Shown here piece after piece: positions 5,862 to 13,805 of a stretch of 15,669 nt of DNA. Under the pieces are notes generated by a model, which saw only the letters and a program-made list of their open reading frames with translations, was not told the origin of the DNA and ran no database searches. Origin of the DNA: JBBPYA01 sp038200385. GTDB taxonomy: Bacteria > Actinomycetota > Actinomycetes > Mycobacteriales > Geodermatophilaceae. The stretch lies in the NCBI GenBank assembly GCA_038200385.1, contig JBBPYA010000052.1:1-15669 (forward strand), in the 5' to 3' direction. Positions within the stretch are counted from its first letter, which is position 1; each line of letters opens with the position of its first letter. A program made the translations under genes and the position numbers.

Positions 5862-6556
5862 TCCGGATCCGCCACGTCCTCGCGGAGCACCCGCTGGCGC
5901 TCGGCGGACTCGTCGTAGCGCGGATCGCGACTGCGGCGGGACCGCAGGAACTCGATGGCGATCGGGACCACGGACAGGGCCACGATCCCGAGCAGGATCA
6001 GTTCGATGTGCGTGCTGACAAAGGCGAACTGGCCGAGGAAGTATCCGAGCAGGGTCACGCCGGTTCCCCAGAGCACCCCACCGATGGTTGAGAACGTGAC
6101 GTAGCGCCGGAAGTCCATCTTGCCGACCCCGGCCATCACTGTGATGAACGTGCGCACGATCGGCACGAAGCGGGCCAGCACGATGGCGCGGTTGCCGTAC
6201 TTGTCGAAGAACGCGAACGTCTTGTCGACATACTCCTGCTTGAGGAACCGGGAGTTCCGCCGCTCGAAGATCGGCGGTCCGGCCTTGCGTCCGATCCAGT
6301 AGCCGACCAGGTTCCCGGCGACGGCGGCGACCGACACGAGCAGGCACATCAGCCACAGCGGGGTGCCCAACGTCCCGGTCGCGACCAACAGGCCGGCGGT
6401 GAACAGCAGCGAGTCGCCGGGAAAGAAGAAGCCGACGAGCAACCCGCACTCGGCGAAGATGATCAGCAGGATGCCGATCAGCGCCAGGGAGCCGAGCCCC
6501 TGGATGATGTTGATCGGATCGAGCCAGCTGGGTCCGAGCGCCAGAGTGGTCGTCAC
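5858..6556 (-). CDS. DedA-family (VTT domain) membrane protein
   Basis: Integral membrane protein of the DedA/SNARE-associated family, linked in other bacteria to undecaprenyl-phosphate or lipid flipping and to membrane-potential homeostasis; the substrate here is unknown. 232 aa, typical length. Landmarks: F-A-E-C-G-L-L-V-G-F-F-F-P-G-D-S-L-L-F-T-A-G (34-55) with E36 and the re-entrant F-P-G-D-S, G-Y-W-I-G-R-K-A-G (85-93), A-R-F-V-P-I-V-R-T-F (128-137) with the arginines essential in E. coli DedA proteins, and G-G-V-L-W-G (159-164). C-terminal helices follow, then a charged cytoplasmic tail (204-232). The GTG start at 6556 sits 6 nt after a TAGGCT -10 element, suggesting a leaderless mRNA. 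It is coupled to the downstream flavoprotein. A DedA gene is also next to fba in mycobacteria (Rv0364, from memory). Confidence 0.93.
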   Translation of the reverse strand: MTTTLALGPSWLDPINIIQGLGSLALIGILLIIFAECGLLVGFFFPGDSLLFTAGLLVATGTLGTPLWLMCLLVSVAAVAGNLVGYWIGRKAGPPIFERRNSRFLKQEYVDKTFAFFDKYGNRAIVLARFVPIVRTFITVMAGVGKMDFRRYVTFSTIGGVLWGTGVTLLGYFLGQFAFVSTHIELILLGIVALSVVPIAIEFLRSRRSRDPRYDESAERQRVLREDVADPE

Positions 6557-6562
6557 CGGCCG

Positions 6563-6568
6563 AGCCTA
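6563..6568 (-). promoter_or_regulatory. -10 element for leaderless dedA transcript
   Basis: On the coding strand TAGGCT (TANNNT class) is followed by 6 nt and then the GTG at 6556, so transcription would start at or next to the start codon. This spacing is the hallmark of actinobacterial leaderless promoters. No convincing -35 box and no Shine-Dalgarno sequence are seen. Confidence 0.55.
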
Positions 6569-6643
6569 GATCCTCAGGCTGTGCGCGGCGCCCGGACCGG
6601 CCCGCCGCGGCGCGGCCTGCGCCGGCGCGGGACGATTCACCTC

Positions 6644-7657
6644 GTGGACCCGGTCGAGGCGCTGCGCCGCATAGCGTTCCTGCTCGAGCGCTCCCGCGAG
6701 CCGACGTACCGGGTTCGCGCGTTCCGTACCGCGGCCGCCGTGGCCGATGCGCTGCCGCCGGGCGAGCTGGCCCGGCGCGCAGACGCAGGGACCTTGACCG
6801 AGCTCAAGGGGATCGGCGCCACGACCGCTGCCGTGCTCACCGAGGCCTGCCGGGGTGAACTGCCGGCGTACCTGGACCGGCTCCAGGGCAGCGCGGGCCA
6901 CCCGGTGACCGCCGGCGGTGAGACGCTACGGGCGGCGCTGCGCGGTGACTGCCACACCCATTCGGACTGGTCGGACGGCGGTTCACCGATCCGGGAGATG
7001 GCCCTGGCCGCCCGGGACCTGGGCCACGAGTACCTGGTGCTGACCGACCACTCCCCCCGGCTGACCGTCGCCAACGGGCTCACCGGGCAACGGCTCGGCG
7101 AGCAGCTGGACGTCGTGGCGGCCCTGAACGAGGAGCTGGCGCCGTTCCGGATCCTCACCGGGATCGAGGTGGACATCCTCGACGACGGCACGCTCGACCA
7201 GGACCCGCGGTTGCTGTCCCGGCTGGACCTTGTGGTGGCCAGCGTGCACTCCAAGCTGCGGATGGAGGCGGAGTTCATGACCCGGCGGATGGTCGCCGCG
7301 GTCGCCAACCCGCACACCGACATCCTGGGTCACTGCACCGGCCGGATGGTGGTCGGGCGGGGTCGGCCGGAGTCCCTGTTCGATGCGGAGCTGGTCTTCG
7401 AGGCCTGCCGCCACTTCGACGTCGCGGTGGAGATCAACAGCCGGCCCGAGCGGCTCGACCCGCCGCGCCGGTTGATCCGGCTGGCCGAGCAGACCGGCTG
7501 CCACTTCAGCATCGACACCGACGCCCACGCCCCCGGCCAGTTGGACTGGCTGCCCTACGGCTGCGCCCGCGCCGAGGACTGCGCCATCCCGCCCGAGCGG
7601 ATCGTCAACACCGGTTCCGCCGCCGAGCTCCTGGCCTGGACCGCGAGCCACGGCTGA
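6644..7657 (+). CDS. PHP-domain phosphoesterase with N-terminal helix-hairpin-helix region (PolX C-terminal-like)
   Basis: Metal-dependent phosphoesterase of the PHP superfamily, resembling the C-terminal half of bacterial DNA polymerase X but without the polymerase catalytic domain. 337 aa from GTG 6644. Residues 1-80 form a PolX-like helical region (P-V-E-A-L-R-R-I-A-F-L-L-E-R, then T-L-T-E-L-K-G-I-G-A-T-T-A-A-V at 50-64, a helix-hairpin-helix that would bind DNA). PHP metal-site motifs follow: D-C-H-T-H-S-D-W-S-D (102-111; H104, H106), L-T-D-H-S (133-137), G-I-E-V-D-I (173-178), S-V-H-S-K-L (200-205), L-G-H-C-T-G-R (228-234), E-I-N-S-R-P (263-268) and D-T-D-A-H-A (291-296). All expected ligands are present. 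The frame runs up to a GTG at 6581, but the homology-like sequence begins at V-D-P-V-E-A-L-R-R. Substrate unknown; DNA 3'-end processing or histidinol-phosphatase-like activity are both possible. Confidence 0.87.
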   Translation: MDPVEALRRIAFLLERSREPTYRVRAFRTAAAVADALPPGELARRADAGTLTELKGIGATTAAVLTEACRGELPAYLDRLQGSAGHPVTAGGETLRAALRGDCHTHSDWSDGGSPIREMALAARDLGHEYLVLTDHSPRLTVANGLTGQRLGEQLDVVAALNEELAPFRILTGIEVDILDDGTLDQDPRLLSRLDLVVASVHSKLRMEAEFMTRRMVAAVANPHTDILGHCTGRMVVGRGRPESLFDAELVFEACRHFDVAVEINSRPERLDPPRRLIRLAEQTGCHFSIDTDAHAPGQLDWLPYGCARAEDCAIPPERIVNTGSAAELLAWTASHG

Positions 7658-7680
7658 GGGCCCCGACGGGCCGCTCAGCC
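7652..7680. terminator. Bidirectional terminator containing both convergent stop codons
   Basis: GGCTGAG (7652-7658) pairs with CTCAGCC (7674-7680), continued by GGCCC (7659-7663) with GGGCC (7668-7672), with one bulged G (7673) and a 4-nt loop. The stop of the PHP gene (7655-7657) and of the small membrane protein gene (7675-7677) lie in opposite arms, and only 17 bp separate the genes. No T-run, as is common in high-GC actinobacteria. Confidence 0.7.
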
Positions 7681-7962
7681 GACCCGGCCGACGATCTGCT
7701 GGCAGGCGTCGTTGACCGAGCCGCCGGGAAGCTCCAGGTGGTAGCCGAAGAACGAGCACGAGCACGTCTTCGGGCATTCCGCCAACGCCGAGCGCTGGTT
7801 CCAGACCGCGACCGCAAGTACGACGATGAGCGCCACGACCACGAACTTGACCAGAACCTTGCCGATCAACGCCACGACGGCGACCGCGAGGAGCACCAGT
7901 GCCGCCAGGGCGATCCAGGACATGACGTCGGCAGTCCCCACACTGAGCGCACCAAGGTCCAT
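7675..7962 (-). CDS. Small membrane protein with C-terminal cysteine motif
   Basis: Function not recognised. 95 aa. Residues 14-35 and about 37-55 are strongly hydrophobic and should form two membrane helices (or a hairpin) with a K-V-L-V-K turn. A 40-residue tail follows with C-P-K-T-C-S-C-S-F-F-G-Y-H-L-E-L-P-G-G, then D-A-C-Q-Q-I-V-G near the end: four cysteines that could form disulfides outside the membrane or bind metal. The gene is independent: its neighbour to the right (GH15) is co-directional but 67 bp away, and the gene to the left converges. The start may be the ATG at 7962, or the ATG at 7923 just before the first helix (82 aa). Neither has a strong ribosome site. Hydrophobicity, codon use and the terminator shared with the PHP gene argue that it is real. 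Confidence 0.6.
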   Translation of the reverse strand: MDLGALSVGTADVMSWIALAALVLLAVAVVALIGKVLVKFVVVALIVVLAVAVWNQRSALAECPKTCSCSFFGYHLELPGGSVNDACQQIVGRVG

Positions 7963-8029
7963 GCCCCGACGGTAGCCACGGTGGCCGACGGCCAGGACCT
8001 CTGAAGGGGTGTTGACAGGCCGGGCTCGG

Positions 8030-9796
8030 TCAGTCCGCCCGGCTGGACAGCTGCAGCGCGGAGTTCACCAACCCCACATGGCTGAACGCCTGCGGGGTGT
8101 TGCCCAGCTGCCGCCCGGAGACCGGGTCGTACTCCTCGCTGAGCAGGCCGACGTCGTTGCGCAGGTCCAGGAGCCGCTCGAACATCTCGGTGGCCTCGGC
8201 CCGCCGACCGGTCAGTGCCAGCGCGTCGACCAGCCAGTACGTGCACATCACGAACGCGCCCTCGGTCCCGGGCAGCCCGTCGACGTTCTCCGCCTCCGGC
8301 TGGTAGCGCAGCACGAAGCCGTGCTGGGTCAGTTCCCGTCGTACGGCGTCGACGGTGCCGACGATCCGGGGATCATCGGCAGGCAGGAAACCCAGCCGCG
8401 GCAGGAGGAGGAGGGCGGCGTCCAGGCCGGTGGACCCGTAGTACTGGGTGAAGGTGTTCCGGTCGGCGTCGTACCCCTTGCTGCACACCTCGCGGTGGAT
8501 GTCCTCGCGCAGCGCCCGCCAGCGGTCTAGCGGGCCTTCGACCGGCGAGTTCTCCACCGCCGAGACCATCCGGTCGGCGCCGACCCACGCAAGCACCTTG
8601 GAGTGCACGAACTGCCGGCGCGGGCCGCGGATCTCCCACAGCCCGTTGTCCGGCTGCTGCCACGCGCCCTCGAGGTGGTCCAGCAACGCCGTCTGCAGGT
8701 CCCAGGCGTCCTCAGTCGGGGCGAGCCCCGCCAGCCGGGCGGCGTGCAGGCCGTCGAGCACCTCGCCCCAGACGTCCAGCTGCAACTGGTCGGCGGCGCC
8801 GTTGCCGATCCGCACCGGACTGGAGCCTTCGTAGCCGGCCAGCCAGGGCAACTCGGTCTCCGGCAGCCGGCGCCGCCCCGTGACCGAGTACATGATCTGC
8901 AGCTCGGCCGGATCGCCGGCCGCCGCTCGCAGAAGCCACTCCCGCCAGGCCCGCGCCTCGGCCTCGAAACCGTTGGCCAACAACGCCTGCAGCGTGAACG
9001 AGGCGTCCCGCAGCCAGCAGTAGCGGTAGTCCCAGTTGCGTACCCCGCCGATCTGCTCCGGAAGCGACGTGGTCGCCGCTGCGACCAGTCCGCCGGTCGG
9101 CGCGTACGTCAGCGCCTTGAGGGTGATCAGTGAGCGGTGTACGGCCTCCGACCATCGCCCGGAGTACGTACAGGTACCCATCCAGTCGGCCCAGAAGGAC
9201 TCGGTCTCGCCCAGCGCGCGCAGCGGATCCACGTGGTCCGGCCTCGGCAGGTGCGAGGGCTGCCAGGTGAGTACGAACCCCACCCGGTCGCCGGCGGAGA
9301 CCGTCAAGTCGGCGTAGGAAGCATTGTTCTTGCCGTGCAACGGAACCGGCGACTCCAGCCATACCGAGTCCGGGCCGGCCAACGCGGTCAGCTCACACCC
9401 GTCGTGGCGGACCCACGGCAGGATGGACCCGTAGTCGAAGCGCAACCGCAACTCGCTGCGCATCGCGACCGAGCCGCGCACGCCCTCCACGATCCGCACG
9501 ATGTCCGGCGCCTGACCGCGCGGGGGCATGAAGTCGAGGACCCGTACCTCACCCTCCGGCGTCTGCCACCCGGTTTCCAGGATCAGGCTGTCCCCGCGGT
9601 ATCGGCGGTTGTGGCAGGACCCGGCCCCGACCGGCGCCAGCCGCCAGTGCCCGTTGTCGGTGTCCCCGACCAGAGCGGCGAAGCAGGCCGCGGAGTCGAA
9701 GCGCGGCATGCACAACCAGTCGATCGACCCGTCCCGGCCGACCAGCGCCGCGGTCTGCAGGTCACCAAGCAGCGCGTAGTCCTCGATGCGGGTCAC
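8030..9796 (-). CDS. Glycoside hydrolase family 15 (glucoamylase/trehalase-like)
   Basis: Inverting GH15 enzyme that would release beta-D-glucose from alpha-glucosides (trehalose, maltodextrin or glycogen-derived chains); the substrate is not decided by sequence. 588 aa, no signal peptide, so cytoplasmic. The N-terminal beta-sandwich opens with I-E-D-Y-A-L-L-G-D-L-Q-T-A-A-L-V-G-R-D-G-S-I-D-W-L-C (4-29). The (alpha/alpha)6 domain carries G-G-V-R-N-W-D-Y-R-Y-C-W-L-R-D-A (250-265), the general acid in N-G-L-W-E-I-R-G (384-391; E388), F-V-H-S-K-V-L-A-W-V-G-A-D-R (396-409) and the likely general base in L-L-S-E-E-Y-D-P (551-558; E554 or E555). The spacing between the two glutamates fits archaeal and bacterial GH15. 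The GTG start overlaps the upstream dehydrogenase stop by 4 bp. It is somewhat shorter than mycobacterial GH15 trehalase as I recall it. Last gene of the pyrE operon. Confidence 0.92.
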   Translation of the reverse strand: MTRIEDYALLGDLQTAALVGRDGSIDWLCMPRFDSAACFAALVGDTDNGHWRLAPVGAGSCHNRRYRGDSLILETGWQTPEGEVRVLDFMPPRGQAPDIVRIVEGVRGSVAMRSELRLRFDYGSILPWVRHDGCELTALAGPDSVWLESPVPLHGKNNASYADLTVSAGDRVGFVLTWQPSHLPRPDHVDPLRALGETESFWADWMGTCTYSGRWSEAVHRSLITLKALTYAPTGGLVAAATTSLPEQIGGVRNWDYRYCWLRDASFTLQALLANGFEAEARAWREWLLRAAAGDPAELQIMYSVTGRRRLPETELPWLAGYEGSSPVRIGNGAADQLQLDVWGEVLDGLHAARLAGLAPTEDAWDLQTALLDHLEGAWQQPDNGLWEIRGPRRQFVHSKVLAWVGADRMVSAVENSPVEGPLDRWRALREDIHREVCSKGYDADRNTFTQYYGSTGLDAALLLLPRLGFLPADDPRIVGTVDAVRRELTQHGFVLRYQPEAENVDGLPGTEGAFVMCTYWLVDALALTGRRAEATEMFERLLDLRNDVGLLSEEYDPVSGRQLGNTPQAFSHVGLVNSALQLSSRAD

Positions 9797-10836
9797 GAAT
9801 CGGCCAGCTGCAGGACGACCTTGACGTCGTCCGGTCGGCGTTCCAGCGCATCGGCGAAGTCCGCCAACGGGACCCGGCGGGTGATGAGCCGGGCCAGCCA
9901 CTGCGGGTCGGCCGCCGCCAGCGCCGTCGCGGCCGCCTCGTAGTGACGGCGGTTGGCGTTCACCGAGCCGAAGACCACGTCGTTCTCCAGCACGAGTTCG
10001 CGGTTGATCGTGCCGCCGTCCACCGACATCCGGTGGCCGCCGGAGGAGACGCCGGTCAGGCAGACGATGCCGTTGCTCGTCGTCCGGTCGATGACGTCGA
10101 AGACGACCTGCGCGACTCCGGTGCACTCGATCACGATGTCGGCGTCGGTCGGAGCGCTGTCCGGAGTGGAGTGGTACGTCGCACCGAGATCGCCGACCAG
10201 GCCTGGTTTCGGGCCTTCCGTCACTTGGTCCAGGACGTGTACGTCCAGGCCGCGCTGCGCGCCGAGCAGGGCCGCGAGCAGCCCGATCGGCCCGGCGCCT
10301 GCCACCAGGACACGGCGCGGTGTCCCGCGGGAGCGCGCGCCGATCCGCTCGACCTGGTCCCAGGCCTTGGCCACGACGCTGGTCGGCTCCAGGAGGACGC
10401 CGGTGGACTCCAGGGCCGGATCGACCCGGACCAGCCGGTCGGGCTCGAGGCGGAACCGCTCCGCGCCGAAACCGGGTAGGCCCTTGATGCCGTGCTCGGT
10501 GTAGCGGCCGTTGCTGCACATGTCCCACTCGCCGGCCGCGCAGTCCGGGCAGGGCACCGGGTCCGGACGCCGGACGAAACCGACGACGAGGTCGCCGGCG
10601 CTCAGCGTCCCCGACGGGTCCTCCAGCACCCGACCCAGCGACTCGTGCCCGAGGATCAGCCGGTCCGCGCCGGGCGGCGCTTCGCCGTACTCTCCGGCGA
10701 CGATCTCCAGGTCGGTCCCGCAGATGCCCAGCGCCAGCCCCTGGACCAGGACCGCGCCGTCGGCCGGGTCGGGTTCGGGAAGCTCGGTGAGGGCCAGGTC
10801 GTGGGCGTGGCCCGGCTTGACGGTGAGCGCACGCAT
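9793..10836 (-). CDS. Zinc-type glucose 1-dehydrogenase-like MDR oxidoreductase
   Basis: Medium-chain dehydrogenase/reductase with the glucose-dehydrogenase C-terminal domain; likely oxidises glucose to gluconolactone with NAD(P)+. 347 aa. The catalytic zinc ligands match archaeal glucose dehydrogenase: C39 in G-I-C-G-T-D-L-E (37-44), H64 and E65 in L-G-H-E-S (62-66), E150 in L-L-E-P-T-S-V-V-A-K-A (148-158). The cofactor site is A-G-A-G-P-I-G-L-L (179-187). The structural zinc lobe has only C96, C99 and C107; the first cysteine of the usual C-x2-C-x2-C-x7-C is P93. Y-T-E-H-G-I-K-G (112-119) and N-A-N-R-R-H-Y (295-301) are typical of the glucose dehydrogenase subgroup. It starts 1 bp after the pyrE stop and overlaps the GH15 gene by 4 bp. 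Pairing with a glucose-releasing enzyme supports glucose as substrate, but related sugars are possible. Confidence 0.88.
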   Translation of the reverse strand: MRALTVKPGHAHDLALTELPEPDPADGAVLVQGLALGICGTDLEIVAGEYGEAPPGADRLILGHESLGRVLEDPSGTLSAGDLVVGFVRRPDPVPCPDCAAGEWDMCSNGRYTEHGIKGLPGFGAERFRLEPDRLVRVDPALESTGVLLEPTSVVAKAWDQVERIGARSRGTPRRVLVAGAGPIGLLAALLGAQRGLDVHVLDQVTEGPKPGLVGDLGATYHSTPDSAPTDADIVIECTGVAQVVFDVIDRTTSNGIVCLTGVSSGGHRMSVDGGTINRELVLENDVVFGSVNANRRHYEAAATALAAADPQWLARLITRRVPLADFADALERRPDDVKVVLQLADS

Positions 10837-10837
10837 G

Positions 10838-11362
10838 TCAGATCCCCAGATCCGCGACGCCGTACGCCGCCCGCAACTCCAGGCCGGCCGCGGTCACCGC
10901 GGCCTGCGCCCCCCGGTCGACGACGAGCGCGACCCCCACGACCTCGGCGCCCTCCGCGCGCACGGCCTCCACCGCGCCGAGCGGACTTCCGCCCGTGGTC
11001 GAGGTGTCCTCGACCACCAGCACCCGGCGGCCGGCGATGGCCGGACCCTCCACCCGGCGCATCATGCCGTGCGCCTTGCCCTCCTTGCGGACGACGAAGG
11101 CGTCCAGCCGGCCACCGCTGGCGTGCAGCATCGCCGCGGCGACCGGGTCGGCGCCGAGGGTCGGCCCGCCGACGGCGTCGTAGTCCCAGTCCCGGGTCAG
11201 CGCCAACAGCACCCGCCCCACCAGTCCGGCCCCCTCGTGATGCAGCGTGACGCGGCGCAGATCGACGTACCAGTCGGCTTCCTGGCCGCTGGACAGCGTC
11301 ACCCGGCCGCGGACCACCGCGCTCTCCCGGATCAGCTCCAGCAACCGGTCACGGTCCTGCAT
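10838..11362 (-). CDS. pyrE: Orotate phosphoribosyltransferase
   Basis: Fifth step of de novo pyrimidine synthesis: orotate + PRPP to orotidine 5'-phosphate + PPi, in the cytoplasm. 174 aa, normal for the short actinobacterial form. N-terminal R-V-T-L-S-S-G-Q-E-A-D-W-Y-V-D-L-R-R (20-37) is the conserved S-G-x-x-S-x-Y-x-D element. F-V-V-R-K-E-G-K-A-H-G (89-99) is the flexible catalytic loop with its lysines and histidine. R-V-L-V-V-E-D-T-S-T-T-G-G-S (113-126) is the PRPP-binding motif. All key residues are present. The ATG at 11362 was chosen because homology begins there; the frame upstream is anti-sense to the acyl-CoA dehydrogenase gene. It leads an operon with the glucose dehydrogenase-like and GH15 genes. 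Confidence 0.94.
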   Translation of the reverse strand: MQDRDRLLELIRESAVVRGRVTLSSGQEADWYVDLRRVTLHHEGAGLVGRVLLALTRDWDYDAVGGPTLGADPVAAAMLHASGGRLDAFVVRKEGKAHGMMRRVEGPAIAGRRVLVVEDTSTTGGSPLGAVEAVRAEGAEVVGVALVVDRGAQAAVTAAGLELRAAYGVADLGI

Positions 11363-11506
11363 CCTGGGGACGACCCTTCCGACGGTGGACAGCTCGGCTG
11401 ATCGTCGCAGGTCGCCCGCGAACCGGCACCGTGACCGCGGGCCGCCCCGACAACCGCGGCGACGACTAGGCTCCGGGGCCACGTCGACAACCTGGGGGGT
11501 GCGCGG
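11363..11506. promoter_or_regulatory. Divergent intergenic region, pyrE and acyl-CoA dehydrogenase genes
   Basis: This 144-bp stretch must hold both promoters. On the + strand, TAGGCT at 11467-11472 is a plausible -10 box; transcription would start about 28 nt before the ATG at 11507. GGGGGG at 11494-11499 serves as the ribosome site. No clear -35 is seen at the right distance. Two self-complementary CCGCGG hexamers (11435-11440, 11454-11459) lie 19 bp apart just upstream, a possible operator or a chance product of GC richness. No clear -10 is visible for pyrE. Confidence 0.4.
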
Positions 11507-12673
<1,167 letters not shown>

Positions 12674-12692
12674 GCCGGTAGGAGCGTCCACG

Positions 12693-13730
12693 GTGGACTT
12701 CGCGTTCTCGGAGGAGCAGGAGATGCTGCGCGCCGCAGCAGGTTCCTGGCTGTCCGACCGGTTCCCGATCGACCGGGTGGTGCAACTGGCCGACGGCGAG
12801 CCGGGCTGGGACCCGGCGTCCTGGGCGCAGCTGGTCTCCCTCGGCTGGCTGGACCGGGATCTCGGGCTGCTCGAGCAGGCCGTCCTCGCCGAGCAGACCG
12901 GCTACGCACTGTACCCCGGTCCGTGGTGGTCGACGGTCGCCCTGGCCGGCCCCGTGCTCGGTGTGGTCCCGGAGCGGCCGACGACCTTGGCGTGGGCCGA
13001 GCCCGGTGCGGCGGGCGATCTCCGCTCGGCGGCCCGGCCGGGTCCGGCCACCATGGCCGACGCCGTGGGTTTGCTGACCGGCACCAAGATCCGGGTTCCC
13101 GACCTGGCAGCGTGCGAGTCAGTCCTCGTGGTCGCCGCCGGCCCGGACGGACCCGGGTGCTGGCAGGTCGACGTCGCCACGGCACGGGTGGTCCCCACGT
13201 CGACGACGGACCGCACCCGACGACTGGCCGAGCTTCACCTGGACGGCACAGTCGGGCGCCCGGTCGCCCTGGAGCACGGGGTCGACGCCGTGTTGGCCGA
13301 CGTACGCCGGCGCGCCGGGGCCCTGCTGGCCTGCGAGGCGGTGGGGGTGGCCCAGCGCTGCCTCACCCTGTGTACGGCGTACGCCAAGGAACGCACCCAG
13401 TTCGGCCGCCCGATCGGGGCCTATCAGGGGGTCTCGCACCGGATCGCGGACATCTTCACCGCGCTGCAGCTGGCCCGCTCACTCGCCTATCGCGCCGCCG
13501 CCAGCGTGAACGACGGCACCGACGACGCCGACCAGGCCGTCACCGTGGCGATGATCTCCGCCGGGGACGCCGCCACCCTGGCTGCGGAGAACGCCATCCA
13601 GGCCATGGGCGGCATCGGTTTCACGTGGGACCACCCGCTGCACCGGTTCTACAAGCGGGCGCAGTGGATCGCCTCATTCGACGGCACCGGGCGATCCCGC
13701 CGCGCCGAGCTGGCCGCCCAACTGCTCTGA
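12693..13730 (+). CDS. Acyl-CoA dehydrogenase-like subunit B (FadE, heteromeric partner)
   Basis: Second subunit of the putative alpha2beta2 acyl-CoA dehydrogenase. 345 aa, shorter than a full enzyme. The N-terminal M-D-F-A-F-S-E-E-Q-E-M-L-R (1-13) is typical. The middle domain (about 100-195) is short and has lost the F-S-E-P-x-x-G-S-D substrate/FAD motif. The C-terminal domain keeps A-K-E-R-T-Q-F-G-R-P-I-G-A-Y-Q (231-245; R234) and Q-A-M-G-G-I-G-F-T-W-D-H-P-L-H-R-F-Y-K-R (303-322), which would bind the FAD of the partner subunit. No G-T-S-E-I-type C-terminal segment with a catalytic residue is present. GTG 12693 follows AGGAG (12680-12684) by 8 nt and lies 19 bp after the subunit A stop, so the two form one operon. 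On its own it would probably be inactive. Confidence 0.88.
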   Translation: MDFAFSEEQEMLRAAAGSWLSDRFPIDRVVQLADGEPGWDPASWAQLVSLGWLDRDLGLLEQAVLAEQTGYALYPGPWWSTVALAGPVLGVVPERPTTLAWAEPGAAGDLRSAARPGPATMADAVGLLTGTKIRVPDLAACESVLVVAAGPDGPGCWQVDVATARVVPTSTTDRTRRLAELHLDGTVGRPVALEHGVDAVLADVRRRAGALLACEAVGVAQRCLTLCTAYAKERTQFGRPIGAYQGVSHRIADIFTALQLARSLAYRAAASVNDGTDDADQAVTVAMISAGDAATLAAENAIQAMGGIGFTWDHPLHRFYKRAQWIASFDGTGRSRRAELAAQLL

Positions 13731-13753
13731 TGCCGACCGCCCCTGCGCACGAC

Positions 13754-13788
13754 GGTGCCCCCGACCCGTCGAGCAGGTCGGGGGCACC
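13754..13788. terminator. Strong bidirectional terminator
   Basis: GGTGCCCCCGACC (13754-13766) and GGTCGGGGGCACC (13776-13788) form a perfect 13-bp stem with a 9-nt loop. It lies between the acyl-CoA dehydrogenase operon (stop at 13730) and the converging fasciclin gene (stop at 13806), so it can serve both. No T-run. Confidence 0.85.
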
Positions 13789-13805
13789 CGTGGCGCTGAG
13801 CCGGA

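Noticed and set aside
4389..5918. Long plus-strand open frame (509 codons) opposite the flavoprotein gene
   Set aside because: It is antisense to a gene with clear FAD, NAD and cysteine motifs; its translation is Arg/Pro/Gly/His-rich with no domain, as expected of the mirror frame in GC-rich coding DNA.
9797..10528. N-terminal extension of the GH15 frame over the dehydrogenase gene
   Set aside because: The frame is open but its residues are only a shadow of the dehydrogenase gene. GH15 similarity begins at the GTG at 9796, which overlaps the preceding stop.
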